The position numbers and the translations under genes are program-made. From contig JAAONU010000004.1 in assembly GCA_012932295.1 (NCBI GenBank), forward strand, positions 10,354,630 to 10,418,629: a DNA stretch of 64,000 nt, read 5' to 3'. Positions 37,401-51,900 of this stretch are shown piece after piece. The stretch is from Cyclina sinensis (taxonomy: Eukaryota; Mollusca; Bivalvia; Venerida; Veneridae). The notes beneath the pieces were generated by a model. It was not told the DNA's origin and ran no database searches. It saw only the letters and a list, made by a program, of their open reading frames with translations. The first letter of the stretch is position 1; each line of letters starts with the position of its first letter.

Positions 37401-40400
37401 CTAATAAAACTCATAAGGTCTTGCTTTATGTTACATTGTACAAACGTGACGTATGGTGTACAAAAGGGGAAACAAAGAATTAATAGATAAATAGTTAGTC
37501 AGACAATATACTTTTGAACTAAAATAGGTTGTGACTCAATTGCCTCCCTTCTCTAAGCGAGCGCCATTTGCAATGCTGGAAATTGGCAGCGCTCGGTACG
37601 TGATTGTTATTTTTATATCTGCAGTCTTGTACAGCATGCTATATTATATTTTGCGCAATAATTTTGATTGTTTAGTATGCTTACTTTTTAAAAAGAATTA
37701 TTTAACAGCTGAATTTGATCGAGAGTGAAATGTAATAGGTTGGTTGAATTCGGACAGGATTTCATTTCGGACGCAAATGCTAATTTTGGTGTATCGAACC
37801 AGAAATCGCACAAAAATCACTACAACAAAAAAATGCAGGGTAATTCTATATTTTTACATCAATGATCTACAATTTGTCACAATCAAGGTAATATGAACTG
37901 CCATCTAGCTCAAACATGGGTAAAGGAAATTAATACCAAATATGGTAAGCTTTAGGGACGATACGGACCATGGGACAATACGGACCAGACGATACGGACC
38001 ATATTTTGGGATGATACGGACCATGTTTCGGGACGATACGGACCATGTTTAAAACAATTATTTTCTACTGAAAAATGTATTTTGATAACAAATGTTCTGA
38101 CTTGGGGAGATAGGATTTTAACAAAACTTCGCTTAGAGAAATATCTTCTACTAGTTTTTTGACTGAGTAGAGTATTTTACGTTTAATTAATATGACCATT
38201 TACCGATTAATCCCTTGATATAGACAGTAGTGAATATGATTCCCCAGCAGCCCAACCCATATTTCAGTATACATTCACAATCATTTCTGTCTATTCTCTT
38301 ACATGTCATGCTGTTTATCGCACCTTAATCAACACTGTTAATACACAGATTAACAAATTTAAAAAGGCGTTAAATTGACGATCCACTGCTTAAGGGCATA
38401 TTGTCGATCAGCGTGAAAATCTTCACACCATTCTCTTTCAATAACTTGTTTGTCAAAAAACACAATTAATTTAAAGACTTTTACTGGAACTTAAAAAAAA
38501 GATAATCAAAAACAACTGTAGTAAAACTGCAAAAAGCGGTTAAAAATACTCATAAGTAGTTTTTTTTCTTCAAAGTACAGTAATTTTTAAAGTGCCTTAT
38601 TTAACACGATTATTTTAGGAGACAAATTCTCAAGATTTCTTGCTGCTCCACTGGTTTAAAAGCAGTTTTTGTGCAGATAATAACAAACGAATCTTGGTAT
38701 TATCGGACCTGGTTCCATTTTTATAGTGTTTTCGTCATAAAACAACATTTCTTTAGAATATTTTTCGAGTTGCTTAAACTGCTATGTGGTTCCGATCTTT
38801 ACAAATTCCCGTCATAATTCATTTAGACAGGCTGGAGTGACAGATCAGGAATTGTAAATGTGCATGTTGTTATGTTTGAATAAAGCAAAATAAAATCATA
38901 AATCGTTATTTTTTATGTCAGTATTTTAGGGAAAAGCTAAGAGTTTTTTTATCAAAATACATTTTCAGCAGAAAATAATTTTTTTCTAATGGTCCGTATC
39001 GTCCCGAAACATGGTCCGTATCGTCCAAAAATATGGTCCGTATCGACCTAAAATATGGTCCGTATCGTTTGGTCCGTATTGTCCCACGGTCCGTATCGTC
39101 CCTAATTCTATGGTAATACCGTTTGTATTTAGGGTTTGCCAGGCACCTGTGCTTTTCTATGCAAATGCAAAGCCTGTGTGTAAGTTTGAAAAGTTCAGTT
39201 ACTAATCATTTCACACACATGTTAAACTCTTTAAAATTTCTAGAAGTTTGAGCAAAAATAAAAAGTGCTTTTGGTGCATCTTGATCTTAACTAAAATGGA
39301 CTTTCAAATAATGTTAAGTGTTAAGCAACAACATGTGGAATCTTGATTCATGAAATAGTAAATCAATAGATCTACGGTGTAATTGGTTGATTAAGTATGT
39401 TTTTAAAGAAATTGCCTTAGTCCCAGCTTTGAAATGTATCTTTGATCTTTACATACAAAATCAAATCGAATATTGGTAAAAAATAATTTGTTTTAACAAA
39501 ACTGATGCAAAATATAGTACAGTCTGCTGTGCTTTTATAATGCAGAACTGAGGTGCTGTTTTCCAGATTGTTGACATCACTGCAATACTGAGAATAATTT
39601 GGTTAAACACCAACACTGCTGTTAAATTTGTTTTGAAACAAAGTAGCTTTGATAGCTTCAGTAACAGCTGCTACAGGTTTTAGGTACCGCATTAATACTG
39701 TGCAAGTTCATAAACAAACTGCAAAATTTGATACAGATTCTTAATACTCTTAAAACACTTCTTGACCACAGTTCAGGTTTTGTAAAAAGGAATATCTTAG
39801 TTTTAAGTGGTCATTGCCAGCTCATGGTTTTAAACAAACAAAATTTTTTAGAATAATTTCTTTGGTAGATGAAAAAATGAAAAAGACATATATGAGACTA
39901 AATGATTCCCTAGTTTCTCTGAATTTGAACAACACAACAGAATTTTAATTTGTCATACAATGCCTAAATGTTTTTTGTTGCCTAGAATGAAATTTCATGA
40001 ATTTCAAGATGATTAACCATCTAAAATAAGTCCTGTATCATCAGTAGCTTACTTCATCATTTTCTTTTGTGCTTACTCTTAAGTTTGGACACTTTTTTGC
40101 CATTTTGCCATTCATACTTTTAAACAAAAACCTCTTTTATATCTGAATTGTTGTTTTTATTGGTTTCCCATATGTCCAACACATCCAGAAGAGGCATTGT
40201 TGGGGAAATTCCAGAGATACTCCTGGTTCTTCTACATGCTCAATAATTACATTGTAAAGCAATGATACATGGCAATGATACATGGTACACTGTTTAATCT
40301 GTTTAATGTCTCATTTCTGTTAGTGGATGATTGGGGTTTGCACAAGCGACCCAAGATTTACAAGACACATTACCTTTAGGCAACTGATCCACCATTGTAT

Positions 40401-42905
40401 CATAATTTTGTTGTTGTATGTTAATAGATGCTGAAGCCATTATGGCTGGTAGAAAGAACTTGAACAAGAATGCCATCAGTGCATTTGAGGAGTATGGAGT
40501 CCAGCATAGAAAGCCTCCCAAGGTCGAGATCGTATCAGTTACAGGACCTCAACATAAACCCAGGTATCAATCTAAATTCTTAATATTTACAGAAGGATTT
40601 TAGCCTTAAGATTTTGAAACTTAAAGTAGCATTGTCTTCTTCTGTAACAATGTGATATAGACAGATTGTAGTACGGTCTGTCTTGTGACCTTATCAATTT
40701 ATTCTTTGTGAAATTGCATTTTGCATGGCACTGCAGCACTCATTTTCAGGAAACAACTACTGACAGTCCTGAAGAATGTGTTTTAATACATCATAAATTA
40801 ATTTTATGGCATTTCGTTGTATTATTTAAATTCATTTTGTGTGTATTTACTACATTGTAATTAAAATGTTAGAAGTAAGGTGATTAAACAATGAAGCATT
40901 GTATATATTTTCAGATTTATAGCAGTTGCAAAGCTGGGCAATGATGAGATTTGTAGTGAAGAAGGGCTGTCAAAACATGAAGCAAGAATCAAGGCTGCTG
41001 AAAGAGCATTGCAGATGCTAAGTGTACAGGTAATGAACACACATGTGTACAGGTAATGAACACAGATGTGTACAGGTAATAAACACATATGTGTACAGGT
41101 AATAAACATGTGTATGAGTAATGAACTCAGGTGTGTACAGGTGATGAACATAGATGTTTACAGGTGATGAACTCAGATGTGTACAGGTGATGAACTAAAA
41201 TGTGTACAGGTGATGAACACAGATGTGTACAGGTAATGAACATAAATGTGAACAAGTAATGAACACAAGTATTGAACATGGATGTGTACTGCTAATGAAC
41301 ATAAATTTGTACAAATAATGAACACAGATGTGAATAAGTAATAAACACAGATTTGTACAGATAATGAACACAGATGGGAATATGTAATGGACACAGTTGT
41401 ATACAGGTGAACACAAATTTTTACAGATACATGTATTAAGCACAAATGTATAAAGGTAATGAAAACAAATACAGGTTACCAGCACAAATGTGTAGAGGTA
41501 ATGAACATGGATGTGTTCAGTAGATAACACTAATTGAAGTCTTTGGCTAACACTGTATGTGGTATGAAACCACCAAATAAATTCCCTCTTTATTCTGTAT
41601 ATTATAATGTTCATAGGCTTGTAAAACAAAGCAAAGCCTCTTTTAAATGGCTTTAACTTACATACTCTTTTAGATGTGTATCTCTGTTCATGAAGAATAG
41701 CAAGAAAAATGGGGGTTGTGTTTTAAACAAGAAAGATATTTCCGTTCTTGTGATCTTTACACATAGAATTAACAAAAGTTTTGAGCCAGTTTTTCAGATT
41801 GGGGTATGTGAAACAATTTCCTATTATGAATTCTATTCTGAATCTATATGAGCGTAAAATTGCTACCACACTATCAGAAATAGTCAAGAAAAATAATTCC
41901 AGACAAAAAGACAACACAAAAACAGGGGGAAAATGTTAAAAACAGTCAAGAAAAGTGATAAGTACTTCAAGCTGCTGTTATGCGGGTACCATTTTTTAAG
42001 CTGTGATAGACTGAATTAGTGGTTTCATACCATGTAAGTTATATGTAAAGTAAAAGAGGAACTGGTTAGAAATTTTAACGGATAGTCGGTCCTTTGTTAA
42101 TCTTCATTGTCTTACCATGCTTACCAAGGTCGGCAAATTAATACTCTGTGTAATCAAGGCAGATGGCAGGGGAAACCCTGCATTATTAACTTGTATGTTT
42201 TCAGGTTATAACTCAAATGTGTACTGGTTATAACACAAATATTTGCAGGATATAACACAAATGTGTACAGGTTATAACACAAAATGTGAACAGACTATAT
42301 GAAATGTATATAGGTTATAACACAAATGTGTACAGGTTATAACACAAATGTGTACAGCTTATAACTCATATTTGGAAGAGTATTTTAGCCTTAATGGAAG
42401 TACTTACCTATGATCCAGTAAGGCGGCAGTGAATTCAGAAAATATAACAAGTTTTATTAAGTTGAGTCTGTAACTGGATACATGAATGAGGTTGAAGTAA
42501 CATTATTACCCATGAATGGTTTTTTTTTTTAATTAAAGATGTGATTCAGTTCAGATTTTGTTTGAATCATGAATTTTGATTGTCAATTCCAGGCTGCCAA
42601 TAATGTAGAGGATGGGTTTCCTAGTGAATGCCAGAACCAGCCGTCCGGATGTTCTGATGCAGAGATTTGTAACCCAGTACCATACAAAGACCCTGTGTCT
42701 GCCTTCATGGAGTATGCACAGTTCGTGAAACTGGAGCCCAGATTTGTCACTATTTTACAGGAGGGGCCCCCACATATGCCAATGTAAGCAACAGGTGACA
42801 TCACTAAGCTTTCAGGGGCCCTGGTGGGGACTGATTTTGTGTTTTCACAAGCAGTCCATAATTAGTCCATACGTTCATGCCGTCTGAACATGGTCTATAC
42901 TATCT

Positions 42906-42974
<69 letters not shown>

Positions 42975-45900
42975 AAGTTTGCCAGAATCCCGGTCTAGAG
43001 GTTGCTAGAAGGGGTGAGAGCCCGAGTGGCTTTCTGCATTTCACTCTTTTTATAAGGAATACTTGTTTGAACCCAGGGAACAGTCATCAAGCAAGATTAA
43101 AGTCTGTTGCAAGAAATTGTGAAATATTAGTCAATAGGTCTGGAGTAAACTTATCTCGGTGATAGTTAAATATTGGACAAGTCCAGTTTAGGAGGGTAAT
43201 ACTTTGTCTCATATATACCCTTTCTATCTATATTATAAACGCATAAAGAATGTCCTTTTCCATATGAAGGGATTGGATTTATTAAGCATTGAGGTACTTT
43301 GATTTCATTAATTCAGATTTACGATGGCAGCAAGGCTTGGAGACGTTACCTATGAGTGTGTTAAGGGAGGGAGTGCCAGGGAAACCAAGAAGCGGGCTGC
43401 CTGTGTGGCACTGAAAAAATTACAGGAAGATGGAGCTCTCCAGGCAAAGTTTCCAGAAATGAAGGTATGCCAGGTTGATCCTTTGTGAAGAGTAGAAATA
43501 ATAGGACTAGTTGTGACTATAGAGTTCATCCTGACTTGTGTTAGTAGAAAGTCAGCCGTACACAACTGTATCAGGAAATTGATTCTTTAGCTCAGTGGTC
43601 TAGGGCGTTGGTTTTTCACACTGGTCATGACCCAGTGGGTAAAAGTTCAAATCCCACATAAAGGTGATCTGATACATTGCATGTTTCTGTTATGTTCCCT
43701 TAAAAAAACATGGCCTACAGAGGGCTGGGTCTGTTTCACTATAAAACTGTATAGAAAACTTTGAAAATTTACTCAGAACTGCTGGCCAGATTTCAAAATA
43801 ATTTCACAAAAATGTTCCTATTGTATCAAATTCGTTGAGGCCGTGTTGGTCCTTAAGAAACAAAGCCACCAGAGGGCAGGGCATGTTTTCTTTTTCAGAC
43901 TATATGGAAAACTTCCTGCTCAGAAACTTCCAACCCAGTTACTAAATAACCTCACAGAAATGTTTTTGAGCTTGTTTTTTCATCAAATTCCTCTGAGTAA
44001 TGATGGTTTGTAAAGAAATTTTGGCTAACAGGGGGCAGGGCAAGGTTCCACCATATGGCTATATGGAAAACTTTAAAAATCTCTGACCAAATTTCAAAGT
44101 TCTCAGAAATGTTCCGGTGGTGGCCTTTTATCAAATTCCTTTAAACCATGTTGGTCGTTACAAAACCTTGGCAGACAGTGGTTGAGCAAGTTTTCACTGT
44201 ATGGAAAACTAAGAAAATCTTCTCAAAAACCCATTGCCAAATTTCAAAGTTATTTCACAGGAATGTTCCTTTGGTGAACCTTTATCATATTTAATTGTGT
44301 TATGTTCATTAAAACAAATTTGAAACATATGGGCAATTTTAAAAAAGGATATTAGCATTAACATTCTGACCTTTGTTCTAATTTTGGAAGTTTCAGCAAA
44401 GAAAAATCAAACAGTATCTACAATAGTTCTCAGGTGAGCAATATAGGGTCGTGATGGCACGCATGTATAAACTAAGCCGCTGATGAAAGTTTTTAGGTTC
44501 AGGTTCTGATAGTTTGACACTTTTTTCAGCAGTCCATCGGATCTGTCGGTAAACTGACGTCAAAATCAGCCCTAGGTGCTCCTGGAAAGAATCCAGTTAG
44601 TGTCCTCAACGAGTATGCTCAGAAGTCAAGCTTCACTCTTAGATATGAGCACAGTCAGACGGGTCCACCTCACAGACCAGAGTAAGAATAGAAGAAAAAT
44701 GATTAAATTATTAAGTACTATAATATTCAGAAATTTTGTAATTTGGATAATATATTCTTATATTTTATCAAATGTAGTCCCTTAGTTAACAGCTTAATTA
44801 ATTACAGAACTTAAACAAGACTTTTTTTCAATTTACTGATAGTATGTTTGTAATTAAAAACAAGAGCCGGTTCTGTATCGCCGCTTTGTCCGTCCGTCTG
44901 CATTTTCTTGTCCGAAACATAACTCTGAAACTACAAGAAATATCAACAAGAAACTTTGTAGGTAGATAGATCTTATTGAGAAGAAGTGCAGTGCATAAGA
45001 ACCATAACTCTGCATTGCCTAATTTTTGAGTTATTGCCCTTTGTTCATTTTTACACTTTGAACTTTGTCCGGGACATAACTCTGAAACTACAAGAGGTAT
45101 CAAAGACCTCTGGTTTATCTGTCACCAGCCTACTTCAGTGACTAAGACACTGTCTGGATAGGACTGCCACTGTCTGAGTTGGTAGAAAAATAAAGAATAA
45201 AATGGTTACTGTCTTACATTCTTCATTGCATATTTAAACAGTTTTAACCTTTTTCAGCAACTACAATGTACCAATTACATAATATCTTTATGCTGAATTT
45301 GGCAAAGACTTTATGGACACACTATTCTGTGTCCAAAACCTATCACCATCACCCGGTTCAACCGGCTCTTGTTTTTAATTACAAAGATACTACCAGTAAA
45401 TTGAAAAAAAGTCATGTTTAAGTTCTGTAATTGCTTAACAATACAGATAAGGTGTAGGTCTTGAGTGATACATTATAGAATATTTCCAAATGGTCACAGC
45501 AATGGAAGTGATTGACAGAGATGTTACGGTCTAGTGCATACCTTCCTATAATTGTATTAATGCAACCTCTGACAACTGAATCAGGGAATCAATTCTTTGG
45601 CTCAGTGGTTAGAGTGTTGGTCTTCGACGCCCTAAGGTCGGAGTTCAAATCCCACTCTGGGTCGTGTATTCTAAGATGCACTGCATCTTCTTGTTACGAA
45701 CATTCATGTTCGTAAGAGAGATTATTAGAAATTAAAACCCTTTTTTTTTTCTTCAACTTTAGTTAATCTGAGGTCACTAACTTGATATTTTGATGTAAAC
45801 TTTCTGTACATTTTTCTTATATATGACATTTTATAATGACTGCTTACTCAAGCTTTTAGCCCTACCACAGAATTTTAATTATCTAATTAGCAACAGTTGT

Positions 45901-48900
45901 TCTGTGTTCAGATGTATCACAATTGGATGAAATTATAAATAATATGAAAAAAAAAAATTCAGCACATTTTTGCTAACAGCAAAAAATTCAATACAATGCT
46001 AAATGTGATTGTATGAAAAATTGCCAGATCTGTGTGTCGAAAATTCAGAGAACTGAATTTTGACTGTTTTGATAAATTAAGCTGAAAATAGAAATACCTG
46101 AATTGTGTTATACAGGTTTACTGTATGGGCAGTACTTGGGGACGAGAGTTTTCCGAAGGTTACAGCAACCAGTAAGAGGGAAGGAAATGGTCTTGCCGCA
46201 AGTATGGTGTTGAAAAAACTCGCTGAGAGAGGCCAGTATGTAATCCCAAAGGCTGTGTTGGGACAGGTAACACTACAATATTGTAAAACAAGAGTAATGA
46301 TTTTATCATTGTTATCACATATTTACTCAAAAATTTGAGGCAATGAAGATTTGTAGATTTATTAAACCAGAACTTTGAAGCTGTTGTTACTGTCTTTATC
46401 AGAGTTCAGTGTGACTGTAGGGGAAGTGAAGTGCAGTGGGTCACTACTATAGACCAGGTCATTCTTCCTAGACACATTTCAAAATTTTTCTCATCATGAC
46501 AGCTAGCATTTGCTAACTGGCTTCTTGCCAAATTGAAGGGATAGCTGAACCTTGGACCATCTGCTCCTGTGACCACTTTTCACCTGTGCCACAGATGATA
46601 GTTTTTATGATCTAACTAGAATTCGGACTAACCCCAGAAAACGAGAATTTCAAAAAACAGAAATCCCCAGAAAACAATAATTCTTTCAGTCCCGATTTAA
46701 AATTGTCCTTCTTTCAAAAAATTTAAAATAAAAAAACACCAAAAAGCACGGAATTACGAAAACCAAACTTTTATCTGGCCAAATTTTGCTGTGCTAGACA
46801 CAATCCCACCTCAGCAAACTGAACCGGATATATCCAGATTGGACCGGTCCTGTGTGTCAAATATTCTTTATTCGCAAGTTAACACTGCAGTGTGTCATCA
46901 AGCTGTTATGACTGCAGATTAAACACATGCCAATTTGGTTTTGATATAGACAAATGAATGTTTAATTTGCCAATCAGTAGGTGCCATTTTTTGAGTTTGT
47001 AAATATCCAAATATTACTAATGTTTAAACTGCCAAAAATTCTTACTCATATTGTATTGTAGAAATGAAAAACCCCTTAAAACCGAACACCTCATAAAACT
47101 TAACTTTTTTCCAGGTCCCAAGAGTGTTTGGTATTCTGAGATTCCACTGTATTCTAAAAGAGAAGATTTCTTTTGTATAAGAACACTAATGCATTATTTT
47201 ATGTTGTTTCAGACAATATCTACAAACAATTTTAAACATGCACCTTTAACACACCATGACAAAGTATCAATGGCGGCAATACGGAAATTTGATGAGTTAC
47301 TCCTACAGACCCCAGAATCTCTTGTGGGCAGGAAGGTTATTGCAGCCATCGTCATGATGGACCAAGAACAGGACATATACAGAGTCATTAGTGTTGGATC
47401 AGGTAGGACGTTCTGAAGTGAAATCTCCATAAATAAATTATTGTAGACTGTTAACAAGTGCACAATAAATTTGACGCCTGAAGGACAGCTGAAATGCAAT
47501 CAGATGAAATTACTTTGTTCTATGAAAAAAATTGCCCCAGTTCTTTCCGTTTTTGTTTTTTTTTTTTTTTTTTTTTTGCTAGGATCAACAAATGTGATGC
47601 ATTGAAAAGTTTTTTTGCCAGTTTTAAGAATTTCTTTTTGACAGAATTGTTCAGTTGTTAGTAGATTTATTAAAGAAATGAGTACAGATCAAGGTCAAGG
47701 TCACAGATCAAGGTCAGGGCTGGCTGTTAGGTTACCCTGATGAGTACTAAGATATCATTTTATAACAAGAGCAGCACCTTTCTATTTAATATGTCCGGTA
47801 GTGGGTCCATAATGTTTTACCATTACCTTGAAGAGTAGTCGATTCTGTTAATGGTGTAGGTTGGAGACATTCCCACTAAAGGTCAGTGGTGTGAAATCAC
47901 ACCTGTTTTCCTAATGAGTTTCTGCATTTTGAATTTATTTTACTTTTAACAGCATCTTTTATTGGAAGACTAAATTTCTTTTTTTGTCATTGTTCGAAAT
48001 GCTATAGGCCATAAAACATGATGAATAAATGAAAATTGGGTATCAGTGAATGAAAATAGTCAAATTTTTCAACTAGATAGTAAACCTCTTTGATATTTTG
48101 CCTAGTTTTGGAATAAAAATAATTAAAGATAATTTGAAGCTCCATTGATGTATCCTAAAGAATGCTGTGTTATCTCTCACATGTCATGAAGTGGGAGGAG
48201 TAAAATTATAACACATGGTTGTAGTCACATTTCATCAGTTCTTACCTCTTAATGTACATTTTATGCCTAGCTTGTCAGGTGTCTTAAGATTTTTATACTG
48301 TGAATGATTAAAGACTGCATTGTTTTTATGGTGTCACTAAAAAGAATTCGTACTGCTTTATATAATTAATTTAGTCCAATTAGGTTTAATAAAAACAAAA
48401 GAATCTGTTATCCCCTAAAGTTTTTTATTAAGTTTTCTGATGTTGTCTATATCAAAAAAATATCCTAAACTTAAGAAAGACCTAAACTTATAAAAAGACC
48501 CTAGATTTAAAAAGGACCAAAATTTAAAAAGAACATAAATTTTAAAAAAAGAGCAAAGAACACTAAAGTGGGCCAAATACATTGTACCATAAGAGCTAAC
48601 TGTCTGGATTTGTTAAGAAAATGCATTCAGATAAATACAAAATGTGATTCTGTGAAAAATGGATAATTCAGTGGATGATTCAATGAATCAAATTTGTACA
48701 GTTGTCGAAAACATTAATTAGACGATGTCACTCGATGATGAAAATAGACTCAGGACTATAAAATGATGATCTGAAAAGTAACGGCAGTTATAAGCAAGGG
48801 TGGGGTTATTTATTGGAGTGCAGCACGGTTTCTGAAATTCTTAAATCTGAATACTTCAATTTTCTGCCCATGTACGCACAAACATATCTGAAAAATGTTG

Positions 48901-51900
48901 CTTATGTACATGTAGCTCATAGATACCTTTTTCAATTGTTAGGACTGAATTATAAGAAGGAGATTTTATGGATTTATTACACACGGTAAATATTCATACA
49001 GGTATGATCTTGTATGGGTTAGGAGGATATTAAACTGGCTCGATAGCATGATGGGCTTGTGGATCTGGACTTGAGTGGCTTGTGGAGGGTAGGTCAAAGA
49101 TTTTAGTCAACAAACGGAAGGGGCCAGCCTTTAATTTTTGTTGTTGTTGTTCTAGTAAATGAGGTTAAGGGAATCCTAAGTTTGGGTATTAGATACTTAC
49201 AGTAACAGTATTCAATTGTCTATTGGTATTTAGTACTTAGAAACATGAATACAGAAATGTTAATAGAAAAAAACTTACAGTGTCAAAAGATTGTCTTTTT
49301 TTCACTTTTCAGTATTATAGAAATGAAATTTCTATGAATGACTGCTGTTGTAATGATGTCATAAAGTTGAGATGGTGAAATGTAGTGAAGTTGGAAAGCC
49401 AGTTTGATTACTAGTACTGCATGTTATGTAATAAGATTTAAAATAGTGTGGTAATAGTGAAGTTAGCTTTAATGTGGCATGATGTTATGGAGCCTGTAGG
49501 ATTGGGTTTTATGAACAATATTATCAATTCAGTTTTTAGCTGTGCCATGATTATATCTAGATGTCAAGTAGTCAGCCCTCCAGATCATTCAGTAGTAATC
49601 CATCTCTGTGTGAAAGAGCACATGTTGCATATTCATGTACGGAAGAACACCATTAGTCTGAGGTGGTTGGGATCGGGGTAACATTTTGTATTAGATACGG
49701 TTCAGATTTGTTCTAGATGTTATAATATTAATTTTGACAGTGTCTTGATTTTAAATAACCATTTAGAATTTTATTCTTAAGGATAATGTAACATAAGATT
49801 GTTGTAATAATTATTATGCCCTCGAAGAGAGGCATATAGTTTTTGAACTGTCCGTCAGTCAGTCCGTCCGTCTGTCAGTCAGTCCATCAGTACATCCGAA
49901 AACTTTAACATTGGCCATAACTTCCTTATTAGTGAGTGTATTTACTTCATATTTGGACACAACACCCCTTTGGACAAGACCTTTCCACTGACCTATATTT
50001 ATATGACCTTGACCCCTGATTGACCTTCACCTTGAAGATCCAATTGTCCAAAAACTTTAACATTGGCCATAACTTCCTTATTAGTAAGTGGAATTACTTC
50101 ATACTTGGACACAACACCCCTTTGGACAAGGCCTTCCCACTGACCTATATTTATTACAGTTGACCCCTGAATGACCTTCACCTCGAAGATAATATTGTCC
50201 AAAAACTTTAATATTGCCTGTAACTTCCTTATTAGTAAGTGGATTTACTTCATACTTGGTCACAGCCCCCTTTGGATAAGGCCTTCCCACTGACATATAT
50301 TTATTTGACCTTGACCCCTGAAACACTGCTCAAAGGTCAAAGCACCACTTTCCGGGGCATTGTCATCTACAGTGACAGTTCTTGTTTATTTAGTTGTCAT
50401 TGCTGCTAAAAATATACATACCGTACAGTAGGCATAAAGCACATGATTAAGATGGCAATGTGAGTTACCTCGCAGATTGGTTAGGAACCTGGCAACAGAT
50501 TGCTCTCCCTTGAGTACACTGACAAATCGGCAATATCTTTCACTTCTGTTTGAGACTGATGTCACTGTAACAGATGTATTGGGAATTCTGATGAGTGGAA
50601 CAAAGCTGCCAAGTTTAATATTAAATTATATCTAATAAGAGATTCAATATCTTTAATTTACACATATTTATCTATTTGGGTTTTATTTATCATCAGTACC
50701 AGTTGCCCATATGACCGACACTCATTGTAGAGTTTAGTGTTTTTGTGTCGCCCTTTCGAAGAAACCGCGATACATAGGGATCGCTTTGTCAAATTGTATT
50801 GCTTATGACAACAGGTTCGGGATGATGCCAAAATGTTTAGGTCAAGGCCACATTTGACAGAGTTATTCCCCTTTTTGTACTTGGATTTTGTCATGAAAAC
50901 TTAACATTGGCAATAACTTTGCCATTTCTTAATATTTCCTCATCAAACTTTCAAATTATATAGTTTATGACAACAGGGTCGTGATGATGCCACAATCTGT
51001 CAGTCAGTGTCACAATTGACAGAGTTATGCCCCATTTTGTACTTGGATTTTGTCATGAAAACTTAACATTGGCTATAACTATGCCATTTCTTTATATTTC
51101 TTCATCAAACTTTCCAGTTGTAATGCTTACAAATGTATCACTTTAGACAACACTATTTCTCAAGGGCAGATAACCCTCAAATTTATTTTTGCAATGTTAT
51201 GCACCTTTTTCAACAAAAAATTTCTTGGTTAACCTTTTTGTTAATGTCCATTTCTCAAAAAGTGCCAAAGATATTCCATTCAGACTTAGAATACTTGATC
51301 ACCAGCAAGACCTCTGCAAAGATTATTGGTACCCATATCCCTGGGGTCCCTGGGGTTAAGTCAAAGTTAGCCCCAACCCCTGGGGTCACTTGATTTTGCT
51401 TATACTTATATATAGGAAAAAAACTTCTTAAGCCTAGAAATAAAATATTAACCGACATGAGATGGGTAAGTACTCCCCCTACCTCTGCATGGGGACCCCC
51501 CGCCCCCAATTTTTTTTTTTACATCGAATAAACGAGTGTTAATTGTCAACCATTTAAAGTTGTTGAGTAAGAAACCTGTTGATTTACAGATAAATTCTCT
51601 GCCTCGATGACTGCGAAAAACAAATAATCTTTTAGCTTACAGTTCATGGTTTGCATATGACGGCCTATTTTTATTTGCTGGTTAGCATTTAAGCCTGTGT
51701 AAAAAAACAATGGTTTAATCTTATTTACGTACAAAATGAAAAACTCAACAATAATTGGGATTGAATTTTAAAAGAATAAAACTGTTCCTTTTTGTATTGT
51801 AGTTAATTAGTGTAACTGCTGTAAATATTTCTCTTTTATGCTTTTTGTGACACAGCTATGTATTAAAAGACTGTTTTATTAAGAGACCATTTTTGGCCTG

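Noticed and set aside
40861..41629. Minus-strand frames with repeated [13 protein letters not shown] text
   Set aside because: They are the antisense of the 23-bp minisatellite in ADAR intron 3.
47051..47212. Upstream extension of the frame of ADAR exon 8
   Set aside because: A clear acceptor at 47211-47212 and continuity with exon 7 in phase 0 mark the true exon start; the upstream part is intron read in the same frame.
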